From Apostichopus japonicus (lineage: Eukaryota > Echinodermata > Holothuroidea > Aspidochirotida > Stichopodidae), in assembly GCF_037975245.1 (NCBI RefSeq), contig NC_092577.1, positions 11,352,013 through 11,416,012 on the forward strand: 64,000 nt of DNA, read 5' to 3'. Made by a program: the position numbers and the translations under genes. Shown in pieces: positions 46,199 to 56,174 of this stretch; position 1 is the first letter of the stretch; every line of letters starts with the position of its first letter. The notes under the pieces were generated by a model. It searched no databases and was not told where the DNA came from. It saw nothing but the letters and a program-made list of their open reading frames with translations.

Positions 46199-46558
46199 CG
46201 GAGGGCGTTGTGGTCAAGTGGTTAAGGCAGTGGACTTGTAATCTTAGGATTACAGGTTCGAGTCCTGGCCAGATCATAGCGTTTTGTCCTTGGGCAAGGC
46301 ACTTTATCTCCATTGCCTTTCTCAACCCAGATGTATAAATGGGGTATTGCGAGGTGACTTGTAAATGTAGTTGCGTGCACCGGTTTGTGGCTGCATCCTA
46401 TGGGAAGTGACCCAGGGGACACGTGGTTGTGGTGCACTGCGGTACCCCAGGAGAGATTGTTTGAATTGTGCACAATTTGGTGTGTAGGTGTGACAAGTTA
46501 CCAATGAACAGGGTTAAGTAAGTTGCGCTATATAAGAACTGTTAATTATTATTATTAT
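46199..46558 (+). mobile_element. Full-length tRNA-derived SINE
   Basis: The head has A-box GTGGTCAAGTGGTTAAGGC, an anticodon arm around GGACTTGTAATC, and B-box CAGGTTCGAGTCCTGG, then a body with GTCCTTGGGCAAGGCACTTT, a motif widely seen in deuterostome SINEs. The tail is GCGCTATATAAGAACTG followed by (ATT)n at 46,545-46,558. It is about 360 bp with head, body and simple-repeat tail all present, and is the best preserved SINE in the window. Confidence 0.8.
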
Positions 46559-47259
46559 TTGAACTACAAATACAGTACTTCACAATACGTTTAGTGTAAG
46601 CATCATTTCGCCGATTGTTTAATACAGATCTCTGAATGGAAATATAATGCTACCAGAACCTACTGTGCTAACTACTGTTTATTCAGATTTGAAACATCGA
46701 TATCCAGTAAAGTTGTGCACATTTCTTTTTAAGGCTCCGCATACATTCTGCAACTAGATGCAATCTATGTAACATAACTCACACAATCTTTCATGAAAAT
46801 CAATGTTTGTGAACTTCCCTTTTACGATAGGGTGTTTACTATTTGTACAGCGGATTTTAAATAAGTTTACTCCGTGGTGGAAATTTAAGTTATTCAAGTA
46901 ACTCAAGTTTCTCTTTGTACATTATTGAAACTTTGCAATGAGAGTTACTGTTAAATTCGCCTTACCAGTCTTGTTTACAAACATCAATTAGTCGTTGATC
47001 TATATTTGCTTTGAGCCAAGTCTTAAATATTACAGGGTATTGCATTTGAGGGGTAACGTCCAATACAAGCAAGAAAATGTGTTTGTGCAAAGATCGACAA
47101 TTTTACTACAAATTCACCAAATAAAATATGCTATTTCCTTTATTGGGATTACTCTTTCTCAAACTATTGAAACATGGTAATGTAAGTTATTGAAATTTCT
47201 ATCACATGAATATTACCACAATATGTGCAAATTTATGTCCATTTTATAATATATGATGT
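46559..47259. other. 5' region of T5, spacer
   Basis: No gene is seen. The part at 47,060-47,215 matches the sequence directly before T3 (25,361-25,516). Confidence 0.6.
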
Positions 47260-48120
47260 TGCACCTCTAAATTCTAACCCTAAACCAATTCAGCATGGTA
47301 CTTTTAAATGTGATCATACTTCGAGATGCATCGTCTGCAGCCACCACATTGTTGAATCGAATTCCATCACCATCACTAGCGACAGTCTACAACTCACACA
47401 CAAAAATAAGGGCCACATCACTTGCAAAACCACTAATGTCATTTATCTGATCTATTGAAGAATTTTCGGCATCCAGTATGTTGGTGAAAATAAAACCACC
47501 CTCAAAAAGCGGTTCTATGGTCACATGTCCACAGTCAACACCATGAAGACTGAGACCCCGATTTAAGAACACTTTAACCTTTCCACCCTTCCCTACACGG
47601 GACTGAATCCTTAGGTAGCCGCCCTGAGCTAGAACGAATCAGCAGAGAGAGACTGTGGATGCAACGCCTTCGCCATTCACCATTCAACCTCATGGGCTCA
47701 ACATTCAGGAAGGACATGACATACTTTTTCTCACGGTCCCCCCTCCACCTCCATCTCCCCTCATTATCCCTCTGTCACACTTTTCCTCGTAACTTTCCAC
47801 TTTTTCTTCTCCACACCTTTCTGTCTTTGTCCTTATATAGTTTATTCCCTACCCGCTTCCTTTAATCCCCTCTTTGTCGCTCTACAGTTTATCTCCTACC
47901 TCTCCTCTTCCCCTGTTGGTTTCTTTCATTCTTCTCACCATCCCTTGTCTACTAATCCCCTTACATCTATATTTTATGTTCACCATGCTTATTAACCTGT
48001 TTGTATTCTGTGCGTGTGTTTTCCCCTTCTGTTACTGTTACTTGTCATCTAGCCTTTGAAAAAGTTAGGATCCAAACGTCAGGCCAACTTACTTTTACAC
48101 TTTCTTTTACATAGGCTCTT
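47260..48120 (+). mobile_element. Penelope-like element fragment (GIY-YIG endonuclease and 3' end)
   Basis: The frame reads CKTTNVIYLIY*RIFGIQYVG followed by KTTLKKRFYGHMSTVN, EHFNLST and, after a frameshift, RERLWMQRLRHSPFNLMGS. The VIYLIY...QYVG pair is the GIY-YIG nuclease signature as found at the C-terminus of Penelope-like retroelements. After a long CT-rich 3' region, GAAAAAGTTAGGATCCAAACG with TCAGGCC at about 48,058-48,085 is the typical end motif. In-frame stops show it is dead. It separates the conserved T5 upstream sequence from the coding acceptor by about 0.9 kb compared with T3. Confidence 0.75.
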
Positions 48121-48202
48121 TAGTGGATAAGCAGTTTGCTAACTGCTTTATTTTACTTTAATTTTATAAATTGCAGTATCAGAATCTCGTCAATCAAGCT
48201 CA

Positions 48203-49420
48203 ATGGCTTCGTCGACTCCTCTCACGGATCTGGCAGAGAACTTCTTCTTGTGTTCGGTTTGCTTGGATCAATATAAAGAACCGAAACAGTTACCGTGTCT
48301 CCACCGATATTGTAGAAATTGCTTGAAGACAGTCACTGAAGCAAGCTATGATGGAAAGCTTAAGTGTCCATTGTGTAAAGAGCAGTACGTAATACCAGAA
48401 AATGGTGTTGACGATTTCAAGACTGACTTCCATATGAAGAGTATTATTGAGTTTATACAATTGCAAAAGTCTTTTGAAAATGCAGATTTAAAGAAATGTG
48501 TTAGCTGCTTCAAGAATACAGAAGTTTCAGCTTTTTGTTTTAAGTGCAGAGATTACTTGTGTGAGCAATGTTACAAGGTTCACGTCGTCAGTAAAATGTT
48601 TACAGATCACAAAACCCACATTCTGAGATTGGATAATATAGAAGCAAAGAATATGACACTGGATAAATTAACATCACTAACGGAAGATCCCAGGTGCCAT
48701 ATCCATGACAAAAAAGAAGCACAATTATGCTGCAGTTCTTGCGGAAATGTACCAGTGTGCATAGCTTGTACATATAATAAGCACAAAGGTCATGACCTGC
48801 ATGATGTCACTGAAATAGCAGAACGTGAAAGACAACTACTGAAACAAGAACTTGCTGCATTAACCAAATACAAAGGTAAACTATATGGCCTCCCAACAAA
48901 AATACAAACTACTACACAGAAGCTGAATGAAAATGCCGTGAAAAAAACAGAAAGATTGATATATCAGCACAAGCAACAAGCACACAAGATTAAATATAAA
49001 CTTGCGGAATGTACTAAGGAACGAAAAAGAGGTTTAGAGGACATCGGAAGCAAAAGAATAGAAAACCACCGTCAGATCACTTTTAATTTGGAAGAGGAGT
49101 TGAGCCAAGTGAGAAAGAAATATGATAATCTCAGGGAAACAACGAATCAAAAATATGACAACGAATCTGAAGAGTTTATAAACAAATGTGATGAAACTGA
49201 GGGCGAGCTCTTTAGAAAACTTGGAAGCCTAGATGCTAACTTAAAGAATTTGACAACAGCAAAAGACCAGCTTGTAAATCAAAATGAAAATGAACTAAAA
49301 CAAGAGAATATTGCGAACAGATTATTAAACGATACGAGAACCTCACAGCAACGACATCATCTATTCTTGCTACTAAAGATTATTGGACACACGCTCAGTG
49401 TATTCCTGATATTAGAGTAG
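48203..49420 (+). CDS. TRIM-type E3 ligase T5, truncated by a 4-bp deletion (405 aa)
   Basis: Start MASSTPLTDLAENFF, 26 nt after the acceptor AG at 48,175-48,176. All RING ligands (CSVCLDQYKEPKQLPCLHRY, CPLC), the first B-box (CVSC...CEQC) and the second B-box (CHIH...CCSSC...CIAC...KHKGH) are present, followed by the coiled coil. At about 49,303, paralogue sequence CAAATAAGAG is CAAGAG, a 4-bp loss at about residue 367. The following residues up to the stop at 49,418-49,420 are out of frame. The product would keep catalytic and dimerisation parts but lose the propeller. It is the duplicate partner of T3 by upstream region. The spacer between acceptor and ATG is longer than in other copies. 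Confidence 0.85.
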   Translation: MASSTPLTDLAENFFLCSVCLDQYKEPKQLPCLHRYCRNCLKTVTEASYDGKLKCPLCKEQYVIPENGVDDFKTDFHMKSIIEFIQLQKSFENADLKKCVSCFKNTEVSAFCFKCRDYLCEQCYKVHVVSKMFTDHKTHILRLDNIEAKNMTLDKLTSLTEDPRCHIHDKKEAQLCCSSCGNVPVCIACTYNKHKGHDLHDVTEIAERERQLLKQELAALTKYKGKLYGLPTKIQTTTQKLNENAVKKTERLIYQHKQQAHKIKYKLAECTKERKRGLEDIGSKRIENHRQITFNLEEELSQVRKKYDNLRETTNQKYDNESEEFINKCDETEGELFRKLGSLDANLKNLTTAKDQLVNQNENELKQENIANRLLNDTRTSQQRHHLFLLLKIIGHTLSVFLILE

Positions 49421-50436
49421 CATGTGATACTCTGATGGTAGAAATGAAAAACGAATTTCCAGAGTTGAACTCTTTATCTGATTTCGTTATCAGTGATATC
49501 ACAGAGGTTATTAGAGGCATTGTCACGATTGCTCAGCATCAAGAGTCAGTGGTTGATGTTGCAGGAATCAAAGTTAAAGGTAGATATTTCACTAGTATTA
49601 CAAGCAGAGGAGATCTCAAGATTGTCATACTTCATAAGGTATCTGAAGGGTATTTCACCATCACTGTGTTCAACAGTAAAGGTGAAGTACAACGACAAGA
49701 TCAGATCAAGAGTGATGGGGACGTGATCATCTGCGGTATGTTATCTGAGTTCAAAGTTATAACAGCGTCTCGTCAGCGAAATGAAATCGGTATTTACGAT
49801 GTACGTGATGGTGCATTTAGCAGGAAGAATATTCGTGACGTCATTACAAGTTGGCCATCTAAACAGAACGTGAGTTGTGTAACCACTGATCCTGTGAAGA
49901 ATCATATTATTGTTGGTACTGACAGCAGAAATGTGTATGTATTTACTGATCAGTTGATTTACAGACACAGGATTACATTACCAGATAAAATCCGTGCAGC
50001 GTATGATATCACTGTACATAGAGGTAGTCTCCTGATCTGTGACAACTCGCTTGGTAGATCATATGCAGTCACCATGGAGGAATCACAGAGTAAGCTGATG
50101 TATGAATTCACCAAACCAGATCTTTATGGATTAGACTGTAGACCTATCAGTGTCTGCACAGACAAAAATGAGTTCATTTACATGCTATGGAAAGACGACA
50201 AGTCACGTCATTCGTTTGCTGGTTCAATTTTCTGGGAGATGTCGATAATCCAGGCGTCGAGGGCGAGCTGCAATCTTTTACAATACAGTCAGGATGGTCG
50301 AAAGTTACTCACAAAAAGATTAGATCATAACATGGATCGTATGTCAACGATAGAAGAGAACGGGATGGAAAAACTTTTAATATCAACAACTGTGGCATCT
50401 TTCCACACGTTCGACCTAGAAGTGACGTACATGTAG
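49421..50436 (+). pseudogene. Severed propeller half of T5
   Basis: In the shifted frame the sequence is open without a stop from the deletion point to the TAG at 50,434-50,436, over 370 codons. A local start could be the Met at 49,435. Motifs match T3: GIYDVRDGAFSRKNIRDVIT, VSCVTTDPVKNHIIVGTDSR and ITVHRGSLLICDNS. Two differences are notable. A block at about 50,212-50,270 (HSFAGSIFWEMSIIQASRAS) replaces the usual ISYQRRCILV-type sequence. The normal TAG stop is TAC, adding two residues. The frame is otherwise undamaged. Confidence 0.8.
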
Positions 50437-51104
50437 GAAATAATTTCAAAATAGTCATATTTAAAGCAACCTTAGAACTTCAGGGTGCACTAGACCTAAA
50501 TGCAGAAATTTGTTCAGCGAGAAATATGACTTCTTAAGGTTTTCTTGCAATGTTTGTATTATTTTATTTCTTGATTATTTCATTTCCTATCAGACAGATA
50601 GTCTCCAAATATAACATGAGTATTAATTATTCTTTGTCAATAAAGTTCAGCAGCTGGTTAAAATTTATGATAATCAAGTCAGGTCTGAGTCATTGATCTT
50701 CATTTGTTCTCGGGAATAGCCCATGTGTGGAGGTGGGCCCCTCTTCAATGTAGCCCATGGCATAGGCTAATATGTACTTAGCGAGATATTGCAATAAGTG
50801 ATGAATGAAGAATGTGCCGAAGTGAATTTACTTTAAATTCCAGTCAGTCGATTTATGATTCCAATAAAAAACATTTATATGTAAGCTACTCTTTCTGGCA
50901 ACCATGTGAATATGGTCGATCACTGCATAATCTTCTAAAACTTCTATTTTCCGTGAATACCACTTTTTCAGAAAACGATTTGATAGTATACAAGTAATGA
51001 CTGCGCATGTTGGACTTAACCAGTACATCGTAGCCAAAGCACTTGATACCCACTTAAAAGGTAATTAAACTACCGTAATTATTGAACATGACATCCTTGT
51101 ATTG
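50437..51104. other. T5 3' flank, left part
   Basis: It aligns with the other TRIM 3' flanks and is interrupted at about 51,105 by a LINE fragment. The flank resumes at about 52,243 with CGTTGACTGTACCTAAACCG. Confidence 0.65.
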
Positions 51105-52242
51105 TCGTAACCACTGTTTCGTTTAGTTGTTTTTGCCATTAAATTACAATGATGTGCATTTGTTAATACATAGTTATAGCAATGAGGCAGCGGGACCAGA
51201 AGTTAGATAACTTTTCGAGTCTCGTCCCTTACAAAGTGAAACTAGAAAATTAAAGTTTATATCAAGAAAAGAAAACATCAAGACACAAATAGAAAAGCAC
51301 ACACATAGGGCTTTGACAGAACTGTGAAAGGACACATTAATACAATGCTCATTATAAGGCAGAACTATAAGAAAATTATTCGTTGACTAGAATATGTTTC
51401 ACCTGTCTTTCATCAGATGAAATTGATTAGCTATTACTTAACAATTTCACTTAGAGAATTCCAGAGGGCGACACCAGAACATCTAGCCTCAGAATGATAC
51501 AAATTAAGTTTTGGACATAGGAGTTTGTAACATATGTTAAGTTCGAGTGTTGTATGAATGAAATAAAACTGAGGAGAAAATTACCAATTTATAATTATAG
51601 AGCTCAATTAGGCTAAGCAGGTAAGCAAGGTGTTTGAAAAGCGCACAGAATGTTAGATAAATGAAGCATTACAAATGTTTCTAACAGTCAATTGCTGGAT
51701 CTTGTATAAGCTACAAAGTGTTTACATGTGAGAATTACCCTACACGATGATGTTGTAGTTTAAATGAGGCAAACCAAGTGCATTATAAATTGTCAGTAAA
51801 GTGACTTTAGGTAAGAATAGTTTCAAGCTATTAATTGTACTATTTGCATATGCAACATTTTTGCTGATGATAAACATATGTTTTGCCAGTTGAATTTTGC
51901 ATCAATATACAATCCTAGAAATTTAGCATAATCAGATGCGGTAATACGCACTCCATCAAGTATAACTAAGACTTTTGTGTAATCAGCTGCTCATTGCCAG
52001 ATTTAAGAACATGAGTAATTTTTGCGATCTTAAGTTCAGATAGGAGAACATCTTTTGCAAGAGATAAAAGAGTTGTGTTCATTTGCGTTGATGTAGCTTA
52101 AAGATTTTGTTTGCATGTCTAATAACATTTCTAAGGTTATTTTTGTATATTGGAAGGATGAGCTTTGCGATCACGAAAATGCATTTGCTTATAATTGTTT
52201 TTATAGAGTTGAGTTTTATGTTTAACAGAAGTACCGATTAAA
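51105..52242 (-). mobile_element. Non-LTR retrotransposon RT 3' fragment in the T5 flank
   Basis: On the minus strand, KVLVILDGVRITASDYAKFL continues as GLYIDAKFNWQ (the end of the LINE RT domain). After a frameshift come INSLKLFLPKVTLLTIYNAL and LPHLNYNIIV. Further on YKLLCPKLNLYHSEARCSGV and ALWNSLSEIVK* finish the protein. A 3' UTR follows toward 51,105. It belongs to the same broad type as the relics at 1 and 31,939 but is a different family. The interruption of a flank shared by all TRIM copies shows that it is an insertion of about 1.14 kb. Confidence 0.8.
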
Positions 52243-53204
52243 CGTTGACTGTACCTAAACCGATATATCATATCCGCAGTATTCGATACAACCACCAAAA
52301 CAAATTAAAACTAATTATTGTCAAATAGTATCGCTGTACATGCACCTGTGACTAAGCCTGTTCTTCTATACAGGTACATAATTTTTGATATATACTTAAA
52401 ACTATACATAATACTTGATACACACATACCTTATTTTAAGCTATATATTGAAAAGAACACCTCTATGTAGTTATATCCACCTCTGACTGTACCTAAGGTA
52501 CATCTTATCGGTAGTACTTGATACTCAAATATTAACCGTTCCATATAGTAATTGATATGCACATAATAATACACCGATTATTAAAATAACATATTACAAT
52601 GGAAGATTTCACAGATATTAGTTCTAATGTAATGACCAGCTATCAATTTTCCAGCAAATTTAAACATATGAGATAAATGCTTAGGCTAATTTTAGTTTTC
52701 ATATACATTTCTATTTCCTGTATATTAGTCCTTTGAAGGAACATGTTAACATACAGTCTAACGGTATTCTGTTGGTAACTGTATAAGTTTATTGAATGTT
52801 ATTCTATCTATCTGTACAAAATTGATCGAACATACAATATAAATCTTCAGAACCAAAATCAGTTACATACATGTAAAAGGAAATCAACATATAAGAAATT
52901 GTGATAAGTTTTAATCATCATTAAAAACATTTTTACTTTTGATTCTTTCTTCTCTTTTAATCCGAACAATCCTTGGCGAAATTTTCAGCGTAAATATGAC
53001 TGGCCTTTATTTTTCTCACAAACAATGTCTTTTTCTTCTCAGCAGCACGTCAACTTTGGGTTTCATGGGTGGTGTAGGTGGGAGGGGGGAGGGGGACTGA
53101 GTGGTAACTCTAAAATGTTCTGCAGCTGCTAAAAAGGGAGTTATAGTTGCATCTCCGATGTACAGGTAATTTCTTTACTAGTTGGGCTGTTGTCATGGTA
53201 ATGC
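52243..53204. other. T5 3' flank, right part, with G-rich stretch
   Basis: It shares sequence with T1 (10,380-10,640), T3 and T4 flanks. GGTGGGAGGGGGGAGGGGGAC at about 53,077-53,098 is the counterpart of the G12 and G18 tracts. Confidence 0.6.
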
Positions 53205-55135
53205 GTTTGACTGTTACTCCGTTAGTAATGGTTCCTAGGTTACGATTCCGTTACAGATACTTTGCTGATTTTACTCCAACTTGGTGAAGTGGTAACATGT
53301 ATTATGGGGTAAAATTGTTATTAACATCAGTAAGTCAAAGGTCATTTGTGGTCATAAAAGGTGAAATCATAAAAATACCTACTTCTCCTTGGGTTTATGT
53401 TTGATGTCCATCGCACTTGGTGATAGTGATCAATATATGAAAGGTCGTCAAAGTTTTACCTTATTAAAGGTGAAAGCCAAACAAGTCAACAAACCATATG
53501 TTTTGTTAAAGTAGTGTGTCACATCCCACCGAATATAAAAAAGAAGCCAAATCTAGGCTGTACCGTCTTTACAAAGTACAATTGATGCAACATATTGTAT
53601 TCCTGGCTCACGTTTTCATTAATGAAACCAATTAAACGACAAAACTCCTCCGTAATTAAGAGGTTTCTGCTATTGATATTAGCGTAAAGTTTAACGTAAT
53701 TGATGACAGACGTCTAGACCATGGGTAAAATTGACTCAAAGTTTGTCATTTGTTTCAACATCATGGAGACTGAATGGAAACTGTAAATTGGTTTGATAAT
53801 ACATATTAACAAATGTGAAGGGGCCTCAGCTTTCCATACACAGTGCAGCAAGGACTCATTTCCACACTGTCCACACAGAACAATGGTTCAAGCACAAAAT
53901 CGTATGAATATTTGTTGAACTTTTTAAATCTGAAGATCAGATGTTGTAAACTAAGAATGATATGATATGAGGATTAGAGTTAACTATCAACTTTTTTAAA
54001 GTTTGAATGTTCTTAAATGAATTTTGTAACTATTTCTACAGTTTCACTGTGGAAACTAGTATCCACGTGAGGGAAATGATTCTAAGAGAGCGCTCTCGTT
54101 TTCCTTCAAAATGGCGGCTCTCATGTAACGTAGTAAGTCTCATTCTAGTTCTATATATTGAGGGTTCTATAAGTAGTGGACTGAGGACAAGTATTAGAAC
54201 GTAGCCCTAACTTTGTTATACTTCATTGTTGTGAAGTCGCACTCATGTGTACTTTGAGTTAATATTCTCTTGCTTCTTAAAAGGATGCATTTTACCAGCA
54301 GTCTTGTTATATATGCTGCAAAGAAATATATGTTAACTTTATTATTGGTGATTAAGTCTTAAAGGGATAGTATGTTTATAGCTGAAACTATTAACCTTCT
54401 CTTTAACCAATTTCAAGTGACTACAGTAATTGCACCATGTGTTTTTTTTTTCAGTGATGCATTACTCTTTTAGAGCTTGCAACTTGAAGCAATATAGTAC
54501 ATCACAAATTGCATATGTTGGGTAGTTAAAGCAGTATATAGTCAATATGATTTTGTTTAGTATTAAGTTGTTGTTATAGGTAGACGTGCCAATGGCGTAA
54601 TGGTCGCAAAATACTTGTACTTTAAATATTGTTCTACAATGGATTAACACCATTGGGCGTTGAATTGTTAATATGTCATAATGATGCCCATTGTATGTTT
54701 CCTTTTGGAATTGGTTTTAGGTGATGATAACATTGTCTCTGAGATGTGTAGATAGTGTATAGTTATTTTATTTGTCTTAGTATTGTTTATTTTCATTAAT
54801 TAACATGTGAGCAAATTGTCCGGTGACAATTTATTGCCACTGCTCTCTTGATTATGCTTTTATTTTGATTTGATCTTGAACTATGTAGTTGCATGTTTAA
54901 ATGCCTGCGCCACCAAACAAGAGAGGTAATATATGAAACACTGCTTCTTTGTATATCTTCCACGACATCCTTACACAAATATAATGTTCCCATGCGTCAT
55001 AGTTGCACATTAATGTTTTAGAGGACGGAATGGTGGCCACTTCCCCATACTGATGAGTAAAAAATAGAGTATATTGCCAAGTCTGCACATATGATCAGGG
55101 ACATCTAAATACTCGTTGTAAATTTATATTGATAC
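53205..55135. other. About 1.9-kb insertion of unknown nature in the T5 flank
   Basis: After T3 and T4 the sequence GGTnATGCGT is followed within about 40 bp by TCATTTTATGAAnATAAAAG. After T5 the same anchors are 1.9 kb apart (53,205 and about 55,140). The inserted DNA has no recognisable coding sequence. It contains a 12-bp palindrome GAGAGCGCTCTC (54,086-54,097) and AAAATGGCGGC (54,108-54,118), a YY1-like site, which may mark a promoter. No terminal repeats were found. Confidence 0.5.
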
Positions 55136-55319
55136 CTTTCTTTCATTTCATGAACATACAAGTCTTATCAAGGTCACACAATGTCAACAATCTAAATAGA
55201 GTTCGCTCATGTGGCAACGTTATAATCCCAATTTGACCCCAGGGAGGCACACTAAGCAGAAAATATGTTGTAATAATCCTGTTAACAGTATAATGTAATT
55301 TAGAAAGAAATAACCCGAC

Positions 55320-55455
55320 CACTGCCGCATCCTACCCTGTCCCCTCTCTTACCCCATCATACCCCAAACCCATACCCCATACCCTTACAACCCCATTCCC
55401 ATACAACCCCATACAACCCGATCCCATCCCCAACCCCAACAATACCCCAACATTA
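55320..55455. repeat. CCCATA/CCCAA-rich low-complexity tract
   Basis: Irregular repeats of ACCCCAT, ACAACCCC and CCCATACA with almost no G. At the paralogous place after T3 only CCCCTCTCCATCCCTTACCC is present (29,160-29,180), so the tract expanded here. Confidence 0.8.
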
Positions 55456-55582
55456 TGGGAGTGTTAGTTCAGTGGTTAAAGCCGGTGCCTTCGAATCATA
55501 AGGTCCCCGGTTCAAGTCACCCAAGACTAATGTTTGTCGTCCAGTTACAGAGTTGTTGACAATTCATAATCATGGACGTTAA
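55456..55582 (+). mobile_element. SINE, 5' half (tRNA-like head), split by the TTAA element
   Basis: The head has A-box GTTAGTTCAGTGGTTAAAGC and B-box CCGGTTCAAGTC, then the body CAGTTACAGAGTTGTTGACA up to GGACGTTAA. It continues at 63,057 with ATATGAATGTAAGAGACTGG. The uninterrupted body at 6,002-6,160 proves the join. Confidence 0.8.
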
Positions 55583-55891
55583 AGGCGATATCGCTCGTAG
55601 ACTTTTTTTTGAGGGCGCTGGCATTATCGAGGTTTCAGCGAGGTTTAATGGGACCCCTATTAATCACGTGACCTCGGTGGCAAATTTAGATCAGTGAATA
55701 GCACAGGCAAGCGTATGCGCAACAAGCCCGTACCCATGCACACATAATGTTATAACACAGCATTTCAGTTTACTGTACTGTTTACCGCATAGGACTTTCG
55801 TCCTCGATAGTTTGTTGTTTGTGTGCCTTTTGAGTAAAGAATACTGTACGATTTTCGTCCAAATACATTCGATTAGAGTATTGTGACAATC

Positions 55892-56174
55892 ATGGAAAAG
55901 GGATCAGGGCAAGGAGAATCGGGCGAAATAAAACGACCTTATCCTGGAACGAGCGTAGGCTAGGTTTAAGTGGAGGAAGGCCTTTGTTGCATGGACCTGA
56001 CAAAAACAGCAGTGCAAAGGAACAACAGCGACGAAGAGATGCCACGAAGATCTATCTTCTACGTTCCTATGTAAGCTGGCAAATGGAGAAAGAACTCCAC
56101 AAACATGTCCATGATTTGACTTTTGTGAGCAACGTATATTTCGCAGGACATTTGCTTCAGGATCACACAAAAAG
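55892..56174 (+). CDS. Candidate first exon of the gene inside the TTAA element
   Basis: It lies about 310 bp inside the left end. An ATG at 55,892 opens MEKGSGQGESGEIKRPYPGT and stops at 55,961-55,963. A second overlapping frame is open across the whole stretch and reads KIYLLRSYVSWQMEKELHKH and FAGHLLQDHTKR, ending at a splice-donor-like AAAAG|GTAATG at 56,175. The HLLQDHTKR end followed by a donor looks like an N-terminal helical domain exon. The two frames disagree, so either the ATG is not the start or there is a frameshift. The phase at the donor (2) does not fit the best frame of the next exon. I do not recognise the family. Confidence 0.35.

Noticed and set aside
47659-48059. Two plus-strand frames with hydrophobic, Ser/Leu-rich peptides
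   Set aside because: The first starts with true Penelope-like residues, then both run through the CT-rich 3' region of that element. They are not membrane proteins.
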